From Oscillatoria princeps RMCB-10 (GTDB taxonomy: Bacteria; Cyanobacteriota; Cyanobacteriia; Cyanobacteriales; Oscillatoriaceae), in NCBI GenBank assembly GCA_019359235.1, contig JAHHHT010000020.1, positions 62,001 through 126,000 on the forward strand: a stretch of DNA of 64,000 bases. The letters run 5' to 3'. A program made the position numbers and the translations under genes. This document shows, piece by piece, positions 53,262 through 63,773 of the stretch (its first letter is position 1; every line of letters begins with the position of its first letter). The notes beneath the pieces are model-generated. The model saw only the letters and a list, made by a program, of their open reading frames with translations, made no database searches and was not told the DNA's origin.

Positions 53262-55631
53262 TTGGAAGATGTTAGCAAATCACCTGCTGTTGCCAGCCTC
53301 ATGGCTTTTTTGTTGAGAAATCTTGCCCTCGCACCCCTGATTTCCACTCTTGTGAGCTTAGCACCGGCTCAGTCGGGCCCAGAGAACCGGTCGCTGCCTC
53401 CCGGGCCAACTGCGGCCCCCTCAGCCGTCACTCCCGCCAGCCTCACTCAAATGGCGTCGCCAACCGTCGCGCAGGGAAGTCAGGTTTCTTTAAATGGCCG
53501 GATTTGGCCGGCAGCTTGGAGCCAGTGGGCCGGTGCGTCCCCTGGCAGCCTTCGCACCGGCATCAGTGACGCCGGCGTCAGGCAAGTGTTAGGGGTGGAA
53601 CTGCTGAGCACAGGGGATGCCACAAAACAGCCGGTGCAGTGGTTCGGGATCTCACCGGCACCGGTCATCCTGCCGGCGCGGCTGACAGGCCCATATCGCT
53701 ATCTGGATATTACCGATTTGGCAGCGCAAGCCGGCTGGCAGGTGCTCGTCAGTGGAGACACCCTGCGAATCACCACCCCTGTCGCGAGGGTAAAGGACAT
53801 TCAACAGGTTGAGATTCCCCAATCTCTGACCTCCTATATGGAAAGAATGAGAGCCCCAGGACAGGCAGCGCCGGTGGCTGCGCCCAGCTTTCGCATTGTC
53901 GTCGATCTGGACCGGCCTGCAACCTGGCAAGCGAATTTTTCTCGGACTGTGACTCCGCCGCCGCCACCAGCACCTGTCAAACCCCCAGAAGTCCCTAACC
54001 CCAATCCGGCACCGCCGGCACCGGCAGCTCCCCCTGATGACGAGTCCAAGCCGCCGGTTTCCGGCACCGGCAGCACAACAGGGCCACAAAATGCCGGTGG
54101 GCAGAAACCCGATCGCGAGTCCAAGCCGCCGGCTGCCGGCACCGGCATCTTTCCTGCACCGCAAAATGCCGCCAGCGAGAAACCGGATGACGAGTCCAAG
54201 CCGGTGCAGCCCAAACAGGTCAAGTTCGATGAATGGCTGATCGCACTGGATGGCCTGACGGAGCCGGCCCTGGCGCAGCGCTTTAACCCACCGGCAGCAG
54301 GGGGCGTCAGGAATGGGGACAGTCCGGTCGGGGGTGGGGAAAAAGAACAGTTAGCGCCCAGCGATCTGTGCCCAGTGCCCAGCGCCCAGTGCCCCACGCC
54401 CAGTTTCGTGAGAGTTGAACCGGCAGGCAACCAGACCACTATCCGAGTGGCGGTGCCTGCCGGCTGGCGTCCGCGAGTTTCCACACTCAGCAATCCGAGT
54501 CGCTTGGAGATTGACATTCGACCGGATTCTATGGTAGCGAAAGATATCCTCTGGGCGCAGGGGTTGCGGTGGCGGCAGCGGTATCTGAATTTGGGGGCTG
54601 ACCGCTTTCCGGTGGTGTGGCTGGAAGTCGATCTCCGCCAGCCTGGAATTAGTGTTAAACCGCTGCGGCGGGAAGTGACTAATCAAACGGGGATTGCGCC
54701 GCTGATGGAGACAGCAAGCCAGTTGCGGGCGTCAGCTGCGATTAACGGCGGCTTTTTTAATCGCAATAACCAGCTGCCTCTGGGTGCGATTCGCCTGGAT
54801 GGCCGGTGGCTGTCCAGTCCGATTCTCAACCGGGGCGCAATCGCCTGGGATGATGCCGGTAATGTCAAAATCGGGCGTCTCAGTTTGCAGGAAACGGTCA
54901 GCACGGCAACTGGACAGCGCTTGCCGGTGCTTTTGCTCAACAGCGCTTATGTGGCGGAGGGCATTGCCCGCTACACCGGTGAGTGGGGGGCGAGTTACAC
55001 TCCCCTGAGCGATAGTGAAACGATTGTGGCTGTGGAGAATGGCCAAGTGACGGCTCAGCTGGCGGGAGGGGAACCGGGCAAAACTGCTTTTCCTATTCCG
55101 CCGAATGGCTACATTTTAGTTTTCCGCAAGGTGCCGGCAGACGCCCTCCCCACCGGCACCAGTCTGAGCGTGGAAAGCGCCACTGTGCCGGCTGAGTTTG
55201 CCAGCTACCCGCACATACTGGGGGCGGGGCCGGTTTTGCTGGGGTCAGCCCCGGGGGGGGCGGCCACGGGGGGGGCGGCCACGGGGGGCCGCCCCTACGC
55301 TTCTAATTTGAGGGGACAAATTGTTCTGGATGCCAAAGCGGAAGGGTTCAGCGAGGCGTTTAACCAGCAAACGGCGTCTCGCAGCGCCATTGGTGTGACT
55401 CCGGCGGGAACACTATTAATAGTGGCGGTTCACAACCGGGCTGGGGGTGCCGGTGCCACTTTGGCGGAATTAGCGCAACTGATGCAGCAACTGGGGGCAG
55501 TTGACGCCCTCAATCTTGACGGCGGCAGTTCCACCGGCCTTTACCTCGGTGGCCAGATACTCGACCGCCCGCCCCGCACGGCGGCTCCCGTCCACAACGG
55601 TTTGGGGGTTTTTCTGGATATTGGGCAGTGA
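53262..55631 (+). CDS. Large phosphodiester glycosidase family protein
   Basis: 789 residues from TTG at 53262; an ATG at 53301 (MAFLLRNLALAPLISTLVSL) would also give a good signal peptide, so the start is unsure. After the signal come a domain (about 75-220) with YLDITDLAAQAGWQVLVSGD and FRIVVDLDRPATWQ that recalls AMIN/copper-amine-oxidase-like N-terminal modules, a Pro-rich region (225-370) with three ESKPP...GTG repeats, a second such domain (375-450), and the glycosidase domain to the end: RASAAINGGFFNRN, ILGAGPVLL, ASRSAIGVTPAGTLLIVAV, AELAQLMQQLGAVDALNLDGGSST. The NLDGGSST loop is the family signature. Likely periplasmic; substrate unknown. Codons near 55250-55285 contain a repeated GGGGGCGGCCACG. 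Confidence 0.85.
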   Translation: MEDVSKSPAVASLMAFLLRNLALAPLISTLVSLAPAQSGPENRSLPPGPTAAPSAVTPASLTQMASPTVAQGSQVSLNGRIWPAAWSQWAGASPGSLRTGISDAGVRQVLGVELLSTGDATKQPVQWFGISPAPVILPARLTGPYRYLDITDLAAQAGWQVLVSGDTLRITTPVARVKDIQQVEIPQSLTSYMERMRAPGQAAPVAAPSFRIVVDLDRPATWQANFSRTVTPPPPPAPVKPPEVPNPNPAPPAPAAPPDDESKPPVSGTGSTTGPQNAGGQKPDRESKPPAAGTGIFPAPQNAASEKPDDESKPVQPKQVKFDEWLIALDGLTEPALAQRFNPPAAGGVRNGDSPVGGGEKEQLAPSDLCPVPSAQCPTPSFVRVEPAGNQTTIRVAVPAGWRPRVSTLSNPSRLEIDIRPDSMVAKDILWAQGLRWRQRYLNLGADRFPVVWLEVDLRQPGISVKPLRREVTNQTGIAPLMETASQLRASAAINGGFFNRNNQLPLGAIRLDGRWLSSPILNRGAIAWDDAGNVKIGRLSLQETVSTATGQRLPVLLLNSAYVAEGIARYTGEWGASYTPLSDSETIVAVENGQVTAQLAGGEPGKTAFPIPPNGYILVFRKVPADALPTGTSLSVESATVPAEFASYPHILGAGPVLLGSAPGGAATGGAATGGRPYASNLRGQIVLDAKAEGFSEAFNQQTASRSAIGVTPAGTLLIVAVHNRAGGAGATLAELAQLMQQLGAVDALNLDGGSSTGLYLGGQILDRPPRTAAPVHNGLGVFLDIGQ

Positions 55632-56208
55632 GTGGGAGTCGGGAAAAGGAGAGTCAGATATCTGCTCTCTGAGAGCGAGTGGGCCTTTAACCCAGACATC
55701 AAAGGCCCAGCAGCCGAGTCGAAGTATAGAGCGACTTGACTTTGTGCTGCTGGATAAAATCTGTTTTAATGATAAAATTTTAATTTTTTACCGTTCCCTC
55801 CCGCATCGCTGGCGCTGCCGGCGTGTTTCCTTCGGGGCTCGCCCTTGACGAGTTAAAGCTTGCTTAAAGCAGAGGGCGGGACAGGTAAAGATTCTGTGTC
55901 AATTGGCGAAAGTGACCAGTTTACTGATGACAGTACCTGGGGAGAACTTGCTATGTTGGAGTTCGGTGCCCGCAAAGGGCAGATTCAAGAGCTGGATGAC
56001 ACTCCCTGCTTTTTAGTTATCTTAAGGCACGCTCAACATATCTTCAGAAAAATCCGTCCCAGACGTTGCAGCATTTCCAAGAAGTTATAGCTGCGGGATG
56101 TTACAGCTTTTCCAGAAATCATGGCCCAAAACGTGAGCGCCGAGCGCCCAAACCAATCTGTCAATCGGGCACCCGAATTCCACAAGCAATCCTTAAGGAG
56201 AGAAAATC
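55632..56208. other. Intergenic region before the cupin gene
   Basis: 577 bp. A frame at 55860-56090 has a modest protein-like patch (STWGELAMLEFGARKGQIQE) but no start with a ribosome site and no known family, so I do not call it. AAGGAGAG just before 56209 is the ribosome site of the cupin gene. Confidence 0.5.
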
Positions 56209-56622
56209 ATGGCCCAAGTTAAAGAAATATCTCAAGTGCAAGCAATGCTGGGATCTGCCGGCAGCAATGCAGTGGCCGCGACGGAATTGCGTCCTTGGGG
56301 ATCGTTTACCGTTCTGGAAGAGGGGCGCGGATACAAAATCAAGCGCATTGAAGTCAAACCCGGGCACCGCCTCAGCTTGCAAATGCACCACCACCGCAGC
56401 GAGCACTGGATCGTCGTATCGGGGACAGCGAGGGTGACGTGCGGCGACATGGAGGAGCTGCTCTCCAGCAATCAGTCTACCTACGTGCCACCCTGTACGT
56501 CCCACCGGCTGGAAAATCCCGGCGTGATTCCCTTGGTGTTGATTGAGGTGCAGAATGGGGAATACCTGGGAGAAGACGACATTGTGAGGTTCCAAGACGA
56601 CTACGCCCGCGTCAAATCCTAG
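56209..56622 (+). CDS. Mannose-6-phosphate isomerase-type cupin
   Basis: 137-residue single cupin domain of the kind found at the C-terminus of type II phosphomannose isomerase/GDP-mannose pyrophosphorylase, here free-standing. Motifs: RPWGSFTVLEEGRGYKIKRI, PGHRLSLQMHHHRSEHWIVV (His cluster for the metal), GTARVTCGD, TYVPPCTSHRLENPG and LIEVQNGEYLGEDDIVRF. It probably interconverts mannose-6-phosphate and fructose-6-phosphate for polysaccharide synthesis. AAGGAGAG eight bases upstream of the ATG is a strong ribosome site. Confidence 0.92.
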   Translation: MAQVKEISQVQAMLGSAGSNAVAATELRPWGSFTVLEEGRGYKIKRIEVKPGHRLSLQMHHHRSEHWIVVSGTARVTCGDMEELLSSNQSTYVPPCTSHRLENPGVIPLVLIEVQNGEYLGEDDIVRFQDDYARVKS

Positions 56623-56700
56623 AGAGGCGCTCTCGGCAATCCCACAAACCGGCTTTCTTTTGGGGGACGGCAGCTGGATCGCCGTGGAATCCTCTCTCGT

Positions 56701-56723
56701 GGGGTGCGCCGATAGCGCACCCC
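56701..56723. other. Perfect hairpin between cupin and IscA-like genes
   Basis: GGGGTGCGC-CGATA-GCGCACCCC, 9-bp perfect stem without a T-run, 79 bp after the cupin gene. It may stabilise or end the mRNA. Confidence 0.45.
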
Positions 56724-56926
56724 AACTGTAGGGGAGCGCCGGGTGGCAGCCACAGCCCTTGAGAAATGCCCAGCGTCCAGCTGCAGTTCTCTATATTCGT
56801 ACTTGCTCCCTGAAGGCCACCCGCCCCGGGCGGAAGGGGGTTTACTTCCAGCGCCGTAGCGAAGAGGGTAGCTTCCGTGTGAGGATAAAAAGGAAGCTCG
56901 TTTCGTTTCCGAGCAGGCACAAGTCC

Positions 56927-57322
56927 ATGATTCATCTGAGCCCAGCAGCCGTCCGCGAAATCAAGCGCCTGAAGTCCAAGCATGAAAATCCCAACGCCTT
57001 GTTTCGGCTAGGGGTGGGGGCAGGCGGCTGCGCCGGCTTTTACTATATAATGGAATTTGCCGCCGTCAAACCTGACGACCGAGTCTGTGAGAGCAGCGGG
57101 ATTCAGGTGGCTGTCGATGGCGAGAGCGTCAAAACCCTCACCGGCGTGACTTTAGATTACTCAGAGGATCTGATGGGGGGCGGTTTCCGCTTCCACAACC
57201 CCAACGCCACCGCGAGCTGTGGGTGCGGTCACTCCTTCTCCACCGGCTCAGCCGCGTTGCCAGCTGAAGCCCAAAGCGCGGGACGACGCGCGGGTTTGGA
57301 GGGTTTTGAAGAAAAGATTTGA
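56927..57322 (+). CDS. IscA/SufA-type iron-sulfur assembly protein
   Basis: 131 residues from the ATG at 56927; the frame opens at 56759 but only this start gives the family N-terminus MIHLSPAAVREIK. The three conserved cysteines are Cys35 in GAGGCAGFYY, and Cys98 and Cys100 in TASCGCGHSF. A-type proteins carry Fe-S clusters or iron to target proteins. A C-terminal extension of about 25 residues follows the CGCG motif. Its stop codon TGA overlaps the -35 box of the rpsL promoter. Confidence 0.92.
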   Translation: MIHLSPAAVREIKRLKSKHENPNALFRLGVGAGGCAGFYYIMEFAAVKPDDRVCESSGIQVAVDGESVKTLTGVTLDYSEDLMGGGFRFHNPNATASCGCGHSFSTGSAALPAEAQSAGRRAGLEGFEEKI

Positions 57323-57348
57323 CAAGAGAGCGTCAAAATAGATATAAT
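57319..57348 (+). promoter_or_regulatory. Promoter of the str operon
   Basis: TTGACA (57319-57324), 18 bases, TATAAT (57343-57348), both consensus. It lies about 50 bp before the rpsL ATG, and the -35 box includes the end of the preceding gene's stop codon. Confidence 0.85.
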
Positions 57349-57398
57349 CTCCTTTTGTTGAAAGTTTGAACAGCAAAAAGCTGCACACGCCTTAAGCC

Positions 57399-57782
57399 AT
57401 GCCCACAATTCAGCAACTCATTCGTAGCGAACGCCAAAAAATCCAGAAGAAAACTAAATCGCCGGCTTTGAAGAGTTGCCCTCAGCGTCGTGGCGTTTGT
57501 ACAAGAGTTTACACCACAACCCCGAAAAAGCCAAACTCAGCGCTGCGGAAGGTGGCGCGGGTTCGCCTCACTTCCGGATTTGAAGTGACAGCGTACATTC
57601 CAGGGATAGGCCACAACCTGCAAGAGCACTCAGTGGTGATGATTCGGGGCGGACGGGTGAAGGACTTACCCGGTGTTAGATACCACATTATCCGTGGGAC
57701 GCTAGATACCGCTGGGGTAAAAGACCGCCGTCAAGGTCGCTCTAAGTATGGGGCCAAGCGTCCTAAAGCAGCGGCGAAGTAG
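57399..57782 (+). CDS. rpsL: 30S ribosomal protein S12
   Basis: 127 residues, normal for the family. It lies in the decoding site and interacts with the codon-anticodon helix. Signature [18 protein letters not shown] with the streptomycin-site lysine, followed by [23 protein letters not shown]. First gene of the str cluster, right behind a consensus promoter. A 310-bp gap separates it from rpsG. Confidence 0.98.
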   Translation: MPTIQQLIRSERQKIQKKTKSPALKSCPQRRGVCTRVYTTTPKKPNSALRKVARVRLTSGFEVTAYIPGIGHNLQEHSVVMIRGGRVKDLPGVRYHIIRGTLDTAGVKDRRQGRSKYGAKRPKAAAK

Positions 57783-58092
57783 GTTGAGCGGTTGCGCACA
57801 AGAAGCGAGGGATCGCCTTAGCAGAACAGCAAGCACACGGCAGATGCCCGCTCACAGAAAAGTAGATAGCCTCTCTTTGTATAGCGCTCCTCCCGCCTGC
57901 GGGCAGCCGGAGCGATAAAGCAGCAGGAATCAACAAGTCAGCCCATCCCGTGTGGCCAGCGAGAACACAACGGTTAATAGGGTAGTTGCAGGCCCCCGGG
58001 CTCTGCCCCTACCGGCGACTGTCCGCGCTGAGCTGGCAGCTAAATTGAATGGAAACGAAAAAACCAGATCATTATATCATTGAACACTGATT
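57783..58092. other. Gap between rpsL and rpsG
   Basis: 310 bp without a gene. It contains a CTCCTCCCGCCTGCGGGCAGCCGGAG imperfect hairpin (57886-57912). An S7 feedback site would be expected near rpsG, but I cannot identify one. Confidence 0.45.
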
Positions 58093-58563
58093 ATGTCGCG
58101 ACGCAGTAGCGCTCAAAAACGTACCGTTCCTCCAGATTCCGTATATAACAGCCGCTTGGTGAGTATGATGGTGCGGCGGGTTATGGAGAGTGGCAAAAAA
58201 TCCCTCGCCTATCGGATTGTCTACGACGCCTTCAAAACGATTCAGGAGCGCACCGGCGGCGAGCCCCTGGAAACGTTTGAAAAAGCCGTCCGCAATGCCA
58301 CACCGCTTGTGGAGGTAAAAGCGCGGCGGGTTGGGGGTGCCACTTACCAGGTGCCGATGGAAGTCCGTTCGGAACGGGGGACGGCACTGGCGCTGCGCTG
58401 GCTGATCCAGTACGCCCGGGCGAGAGGGGGCCGGACAATGGCCTCCAAGTTGGCCAATGAGCTGATGGATGCCGCCAACGAGACGGGAAGTGCGATTCGC
58501 AAACGGGAAGAAACTCACCGGATGGCGGAAGCCAACAAGGCGTTCGCTCACTACCGGTACTAA
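58093..58563 (+). CDS. rpsG: 30S ribosomal protein S7
   Basis: 156 residues, normal length. It nucleates assembly of the 30S head on 16S rRNA. Clear family sequence: [52 protein letters not shown] and [20 protein letters not shown], with the final [10 protein letters not shown]. Second gene of the str cluster. Confidence 0.98.
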   Translation: MSRRSSAQKRTVPPDSVYNSRLVSMMVRRVMESGKKSLAYRIVYDAFKTIQERTGGEPLETFEKAVRNATPLVEVKARRVGGATYQVPMEVRSERGTALALRWLIQYARARGGRTMASKLANELMDAANETGSAIRKREETHRMAEANKAFAHYRY

Positions 58564-58890
58564 CGCTGGCTGAGTCCGAGTTCCCGCCCGGGTGTTCCCA
58601 AGTGAACAAAACGTAACGAAAAATATTAAAATATATTAAGGGGGAACTCGGTATCCACGAGGCCGTCACCTGGGGCGGCAAAGCAAGCGCGTGGACGAGC
58701 GCTCAAAAAGTCCCAGACGCTTTCAGCGATGGGACAAGATTCTCATGTTGGGTCAGCAAAGATGACAATTTTCTGGCCCGCACAAAGCATTTTGAGGGGA
58801 GCACAAGTGCTGCTGTCAGCAATGCAGGCATAGAATCGCCCAGAGAGCGGCAACCCATAAATATCAGCGGCAGAAATAAAGGAGGTAGCT
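58564..58890. other. Gap between rpsG and fusA
   Basis: 327 bp without a gene, with an A/T-rich patch (AAATATTAAAATATATTAAG, 58620-58640) that might serve as a promoter for fusA. AAAGGAGGT at 58878-58886 is a near-perfect ribosome site for the fusA GTG. Confidence 0.5.
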
Positions 58891-60966
58891 GTGGCACGTA
58901 ACAACCCGCTCGACAAAGTACGCAATATAGGAATTGCAGCCCATATTGACGCAGGCAAGACGACAACAACAGAGCGCATTCTGTTCTATTCCGGTGTGGT
59001 TCACAAAATCGGAGAAGTTCACGATGGGACCACGGTAACAGACTGGATGGAGCAGGAGCGGGAGCGGGGCATTACCATTACTGCCGCTGCTATCAGCACC
59101 AGCTGGAAAGACCATCAGATCAACATTATCGATACCCCGGGGCACGTAGACTTCACCATCGAAGTGGAGCGCTCGATGCGGGTATTGGATGGGGTAATCG
59201 CGGTGTTCTGCTCGGTGGGGGGCGTGCAGCCCCAGTCCGAAACAGTGTGGAGACAGGCAGACAGGTATAAGGTGCCTCGAATAGCCTTTGTCAACAAGAT
59301 GGACAGGACAGGGGCAAACTTCTATAAGGTCTACAGCCAGATCCGCGACCGGATGCGGGCGAACGCCGTACCCATCCAAATCCCCATCGGCAGCGAAGAC
59401 AGTTTCCGGGGAATTGTAGACTTGGTGCGCATGCGGGCCAATATCTACACCAACGACATCGGAACCGATATTGAGGACACCGAAATTCCCGAAAACGTTC
59501 GGTCGCTGGCGGAGGAGTACCGGCTGAAGCTGGTTGAGTCCGTGGCAGAAACGGATGACGCCCTCACCGAGAAGTACCTGGAAGGGGAAGAACTCACCGA
59601 AGAGGAGATCAAGACAGCGCTGCGCAAAGGCACCATTGCCGGGACGATTGTGCCGATGCTGTGCGGCTCCGCCTTTAAGAATAAAGGCGTGCAGCTGATG
59701 CTGGACGCTGTGGTCGATTACCTGCCCTCACCGCTGGACATTCCGCCGATTCAGGGGATGCTGCCTTCCGGCGAAACAGCGGAGCGCCGAGCCGATGACA
59801 GCCAGCCCCTGGCCGCTCTGGCGTTTAAGATTATGGCAGATCCCTACGGACGGCTGACCTTTGTGCGCGTCTACTCAGGGGTGCTCAAGAAAGGCAGCTA
59901 CGTGATCAACTCCACCAAGGGCAAAAAAGAGCGGGTGTCTCGCCTGATCGTTCTGAAGGCGGACGACCGGATTGAGGTGGACGAACTGCGGGCCGGCGAT
60001 CTGGGCGCAGCCCTGGGTCTGAAGGAAACCTTTACAGGAGACACAATCTGCGAGGACAGCTCGCAAATTATCCTGGAGTCCCTGTTTATTCCTGAACCAG
60101 TGATCTCCGTGGCGGTCGAGCCCAAGACCAAGCAGGACATGGAGAAGCTTTCCAAGGCGCTGCAAGCTCTCTCAGAAGAAGACCCCACCTTCCGGGTGAG
60201 TGTCGATCCAGAAACCAACCAGACGGTGATTGCCGGCATGGGGGAACTGCACCTGGAGATTCTGGTAGACCGGATGTTGCGCGAGTACAAGGTGGAAGCC
60301 AACGTGGGCCAACCGCAAGTAGCTTACCGAGAAACGATTCGCAAACATGTCAGAGCGGAAGGCAAGTTTATCCGCCAGAGCGGCGGTAAGGGCCAGTACG
60401 GTCACGTGGTGATCGAGGCGGAACCCGGGGAACCGGGAACCGGCTTTGAATTTGTCTCCAAGATTGTCGGGGGTGTGGTGCCGAAAGAGTACATCTCCCC
60501 AGCAGAGCAAGGCATGAAAGAAGCCTGCGAGTCCGGCATCCTGGCTGGCTACCCGGTGATTGACATCAAGGCTACTATGGTAGACGGTTCCTTCCACGAA
60601 GTGGACTCGTCCGAAATGGCCTTTAAGATTGCTGGGTCAATGGCGATGAAAGAGGCAGTGATGAAAGCCACACCGGTTCTTTTAGAGCCTATGATGAAGG
60701 TTGAGGTGGAAGTTCCCGAAGACTTTATCGGGAACGTGATTGGCGACCTCATCTCCCGCCGGGGGCAGATTGAAAACCAGAGCACTGAACAGGGACTCGC
60801 TAAGGTGACATCCAAAGTCCCACTGGCGACCATGTTTGGCTACGCCACCGATATTCGGTCAAAGACCCAAGGGCGGGGTATCTTCACGATGGAGTTCAGC
60901 CACTACGAAGAGGTGCCTCGCAGCGTGGCTGAGCCGATCATCGCTAAGAGCAAAGGGAACGCATAA
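58891..60966 (+). CDS. fusA: Elongation factor G
   Basis: 691-residue translocase GTPase. G1 [15 protein letters not shown] (17-31), G2 region GITITAAA, G3 DTPGHVDF (81-88), G4 NKMDRTGA (135-142), then domains II-V with [28 protein letters not shown] and [16 protein letters not shown] near the end. The start is GTG at 58891, as the ribosome site AAAGGAGGT shows. Third gene of the str cluster. Confidence 0.98.
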   Translation: MARNNPLDKVRNIGIAAHIDAGKTTTTERILFYSGVVHKIGEVHDGTTVTDWMEQERERGITITAAAISTSWKDHQINIIDTPGHVDFTIEVERSMRVLDGVIAVFCSVGGVQPQSETVWRQADRYKVPRIAFVNKMDRTGANFYKVYSQIRDRMRANAVPIQIPIGSEDSFRGIVDLVRMRANIYTNDIGTDIEDTEIPENVRSLAEEYRLKLVESVAETDDALTEKYLEGEELTEEEIKTALRKGTIAGTIVPMLCGSAFKNKGVQLMLDAVVDYLPSPLDIPPIQGMLPSGETAERRADDSQPLAALAFKIMADPYGRLTFVRVYSGVLKKGSYVINSTKGKKERVSRLIVLKADDRIEVDELRAGDLGAALGLKETFTGDTICEDSSQIILESLFIPEPVISVAVEPKTKQDMEKLSKALQALSEEDPTFRVSVDPETNQTVIAGMGELHLEILVDRMLREYKVEANVGQPQVAYRETIRKHVRAEGKFIRQSGGKGQYGHVVIEAEPGEPGTGFEFVSKIVGGVVPKEYISPAEQGMKEACESGILAGYPVIDIKATMVDGSFHEVDSSEMAFKIAGSMAMKEAVMKATPVLLEPMMKVEVEVPEDFIGNVIGDLISRRGQIENQSTEQGLAKVTSKVPLATMFGYATDIRSKTQGRGIFTMEFSHYEEVPRSVAEPIIAKSKGNA

Positions 60967-61050
60967 TTAGTTGGCAGTCAGCAGTCAGCCGTCAGTAGCA
61001 AGACACAACTGACGACTGACAGCTGGCAGCTGAGAGCTGACAAAGGAAAA
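60967..61050. repeat. CAGTCAGCAGT repeat between fusA and tuf
   Basis: GCAGTCAGCAGTCAGCCGTCAG, followed after a short loop by CTGACGACTGACAGCTGGCAGCTGAGAGCTGAC: an imperfect inverted repeat made from heptamer-like units. It can fold in the fusA-tuf message. Confidence 0.7.
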
Positions 61051-61065
61051 AGGAAGATATCATTC

Positions 61066-62295
61066 ATGGCACGCGCAAAGTTTGAACGGAATAAACCCCA
61101 CGTCAACATTGGCACGATCGGTCACGTTGACCACGGCAAAACCACCCTGACTGCAGCCATCACTATGACTCTGGCGGCGCTGGGTCAGGCAAAAGCTAAG
61201 AAGTACGATGAAATTGACGCCGCGCCCGAGGAAAAAGCGCGGGGGATTACGATCAACACCGCTCACGTCGAGTACCAAACCGAACAGCGGCACTACGCTC
61301 ACGTGGACTGCCCCGGGCACGCTGACTACGTGAAGAACATGATCACGGGCGCAGCTCAGATGGACGGCGCTATCCTGGTGGTTTCCGCAGCTGATGGCCC
61401 CATGCCCCAGACCCGCGAACACATCCTGCTGGCCAAGCAGGTGGGCGTTCCCAACATCGTCGTCTTCTTGAACAAGAAAGACATGCTCGACGACCCAGAG
61501 TTGCTGGAACTGGTGGAGCTGGAAGTCCGGGAGCTGCTGAGCTCTTACGAATTCGACGGTGACAACATTCCCATTGTGGCCGGCTCCGCTCTCAAGGCTC
61601 TGGAAAAGATGACTTCTATCCCCGGTACTAAGAAGGGCGACGATGAGTGGGTGGATTGCATCTACAAACTCATGGATGAGGTAGACTCTTACATTCCCAC
61701 GCCAGAGCGGGAAGTTGACAAGCCGTTCCTGATGGCGGTTGAGGACGTGTTCACGATCACCGGTCGCGGTACGGTGGCGACCGGACGGATTGAGCGCGGC
61801 AAGGTTAAGGTCGGCGAAACCGTTGAGCTCGTTGGCATCAAACCCACGCGCAGCACCACGGTGACGGGTGTGGAAATGTTCCAGAAGACTCTGGACGAAG
61901 GTCTCGCTGGGGATAACGTCGGCCTTCTCCTCCGGGGGATTCAGAAAGCTGACGTTGAGCGGGGCATGGTGCTGGCCAAACCGGGCTCGATCACCCCTCA
62001 CACCAAGTTTGAGTCTGAGGTGTACATCCTGACTAAGGAAGAGGGGGGCCGTCACACGCCGTTTTTCACCGGCTACCGACCTCAGTTCTACGTCCGCACT
62101 ACGGATGTCACCGGCACGATCAGCGCCTTTACCTCTGATGAAGGCGAGACCGCCGAAATGGTGATGCCGGGCGACCGCATAAAAATGACGGTTGAGCTGA
62201 TCAACCCGATCGCCATCGAGATGGGGATGCGCTTCGCCATCCGCGAAGGCGGTCGCACCGTCGGTGCCGGCGTCGTCTCCAAGATCCTCAAGTAG
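61066..62295 (+). CDS. tuf: Elongation factor Tu
   Basis: 409 residues, usual for cyanobacteria. Carries aminoacyl-tRNA to the ribosome. GHVDHGKT (19-26), DCPGHADY (81-88), NKKD (about 136-139) and SALKAL for the nucleotide site, then [30 protein letters not shown] and the C-terminal [19 protein letters not shown]. The only tuf seen here. A long opposite-strand frame over it is a shadow. Confidence 0.99.
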   Translation: MARAKFERNKPHVNIGTIGHVDHGKTTLTAAITMTLAALGQAKAKKYDEIDAAPEEKARGITINTAHVEYQTEQRHYAHVDCPGHADYVKNMITGAAQMDGAILVVSAADGPMPQTREHILLAKQVGVPNIVVFLNKKDMLDDPELLELVELEVRELLSSYEFDGDNIPIVAGSALKALEKMTSIPGTKKGDDEWVDCIYKLMDEVDSYIPTPEREVDKPFLMAVEDVFTITGRGTVATGRIERGKVKVGETVELVGIKPTRSTTVTGVEMFQKTLDEGLAGDNVGLLLRGIQKADVERGMVLAKPGSITPHTKFESEVYILTKEEGGRHTPFFTGYRPQFYVRTTDVTGTISAFTSDEGETAEMVMPGDRIKMTVELINPIAIEMGMRFAIREGGRTVGAGVVSKILK

Positions 62296-62316
62296 AATAG
62301 CTGGCGCTTTGCTTCA

Positions 62317-62358
62317 GGATCGGAAAAGCAACCACCAGTCAAGGTGCTTTTCCGATCC
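62317..62358 (+). terminator. Large hairpin after tuf
   Basis: GGATCGGAAAAGCA (62317-62330) pairs perfectly with TGCTTTTCCGATCC (62345-62358) around a 14-base loop. No T-run follows directly, so it may be a processing or partial termination site between tuf and rpsJ. Confidence 0.55.
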
Positions 62359-62393
62359 GGATTGTGTCTCTCTTTAAAAGTTGCGCACCCTCT

Positions 62394-62437
62394 CAAAGAA
62401 ACCGGGTTCCAGCCAGAGAAACTCGGTTTCTCCAGTG
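62394..62437. repeat. Degenerate copy of the AGAAACCCGG palindrome
   Basis: AAAGAAACCGGGTTCCAGCC then AGAGAAACTCGGTTTCTCC: arms recognisable but no longer perfect. It lies between tuf and rpsJ. Confidence 0.55.
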
Positions 62438-62530
62438 CGCAGTCAGTCGCTCGCTCCTTAGTGGAGCGTAAAATTCTCAATTAGCAATTAGCAGTTTTTT
62501 ATCTAGAACTGAACCTAGACAACTGAAAAA

Positions 62531-62848
62531 ATGGCCACACTACAGCAGCAAAAAATTCGCATTCGCCTGAAAGCTTATGACCGCCGCATCCTTGACGCCT
62601 CCTGCGAAAAAATCGTAGACACGGCCAATCGGACAAACGCCACAGCCATCGGTCCGATCCCCCTGCCCACCCGCCGCCGCATCTACTGCTTGCTTCGCTC
62701 TCCTCACGTCGATAAGGATTCGCGGGAGCATTTTGAAACTCGCACCCACCGCCGCATTATCGACATTTACCAGCCTTCTTCCAAAACCATTGACGCCTTG
62801 ATGAAGCTTGACCTGCCTGCCGGTGTGGATATTGAAGTCAAGCTGTAA
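62531..62848 (+). CDS. rpsJ: 30S ribosomal protein S10
   Basis: 105 residues, normal length. Part of the 30S head and also the NusE antitermination factor. Clear sequence: [54 protein letters not shown] and [21 protein letters not shown]. It closes the str cluster, which in cyanobacteria includes rpsJ after tuf. Confidence 0.98.
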   Translation: MATLQQQKIRIRLKAYDRRILDASCEKIVDTANRTNATAIGPIPLPTRRRIYCLLRSPHVDKDSREHFETRTHRRIIDIYQPSSKTIDALMKLDLPAGVDIEVKL

Positions 62849-63028
62849 CACCGTTCAGCTTTTGTGCCGGCCCCGCCTGCCGGCCAAAGCAGTTTACATG
62901 TAATTTGCATGAAGAGCGGGGCGCTTACAAGCCATTGGTATTTTTAAAGTAGCGATGAGGCAGCCGCCCCCCCCAGCTGCTATTTTGTAAATTAAATGTA
63001 TTAAAAGCAGCCGTGTGGCTGCCATGTT

Positions 63029-63056
63029 AGCCCTTTAGAGCGAACTCTAAAGGGCT
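63029..63056 (+). terminator. Terminator between rpsJ and LON-domain gene
   Basis: AGCCCTTTAGAG-CGAA-CTCTAAAGGGCT, perfect 12-bp stem with a tetraloop, followed by TTTGT. A smaller hairpin, GCAGCC...GGCTGC, lies just before it at 63007-63022. Confidence 0.85.
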
Positions 63057-63131
63057 TTGTCGTAGGATTTCGAGCAGGAAAATCCGCTAAAGTAGAAGCA
63101 GAAGCGAAATTACTTAGTTGACTGAGGGACA

Positions 63132-63773
63132 ATGGCATCCGCATCCTCGATCGCTGTTCGAGAACTCCCCCTATTTCCCTTGCCGGAAGTGGTTCTCTTT
63201 CCAGGCAGACCCCTCCCCCTGCACATCTTTGAATATCGCTACCGGATCATGATGAACACGATTCTGGAAACAGACCGCAGGTTTGGGGTTCTCATGGTCG
63301 ATCCCGTGCAAGGTCAAATTGCGACAGTTGGATGCTGCGCCGAAATCCTGCAGTTCCAGCGCCTCCCTGACGACCGCATGAAAATATGGACACTTGGCCA
63401 GCAAAGGTTTCGCGTGCTGGAGTACGTGCGCGAAAAACCCTATCGCGTTGGCTTGGTTGAATGGCTTGAAGACCAGCCACCGGCAACCGACCTCAGACCC
63501 CTAGCTGCAGAAGTCGAAGAACTCCTCCGGGATGTGGTTCGTCTCTCGGCTAAGCTGATGGATCAGAAAATTGAACTGCCGGAAGACATCCCCAACCTTC
63601 CCAGAGAGCTGTCCTACTGGGTGGCCAGCAACCTTTACGGCGTCCCCAAAGAACAGCAAGACCTTCTCGAAATGCAAGATACTACCGCTAGGCTGGAACG
63701 AGAAGCAGAAATTCTCACCTCCACCCGCAATCACCTGGCCGCTCGCACCGTCCTCAAGGATACTTTTAAGTAG
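63132..63773 (+). CDS. LON peptidase substrate-binding-domain protein
   Basis: 213 residues that match only the N-terminal substrate-recognition domain of Lon, without the AAA+ or protease parts. ELPLFPLPEVVLFPGRPLPLHIFEYRY is the diagnostic opening, followed by DRRFGVLMVDP, VGCCAEILQFQRLPDDRMKI and FRVLEYVREKPYRVG. The C-terminal half is helical. Such stand-alone proteins are common in cyanobacteria next to the str cluster; function unknown. It has its own transcription unit after the terminator at 63029. Confidence 0.92.
   Translation: MASASSIAVRELPLFPLPEVVLFPGRPLPLHIFEYRYRIMMNTILETDRRFGVLMVDPVQGQIATVGCCAEILQFQRLPDDRMKIWTLGQQRFRVLEYVREKPYRVGLVEWLEDQPPATDLRPLAAEVEELLRDVVRLSAKLMDQKIELPEDIPNLPRELSYWVASNLYGVPKEQQDLLEMQDTTARLEREAEILTSTRNHLAARTVLKDTFK

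Noticed and set aside
55860-56090. 76-residue frame before the cupin gene
   Set aside because: A short protein-like patch exists, but there is no ribosome site, family or conserved neighbour to support it.
61060-62055. 331-residue frame opposite tuf
   Set aside because: Shadow of EF-Tu, mirrored codon use.
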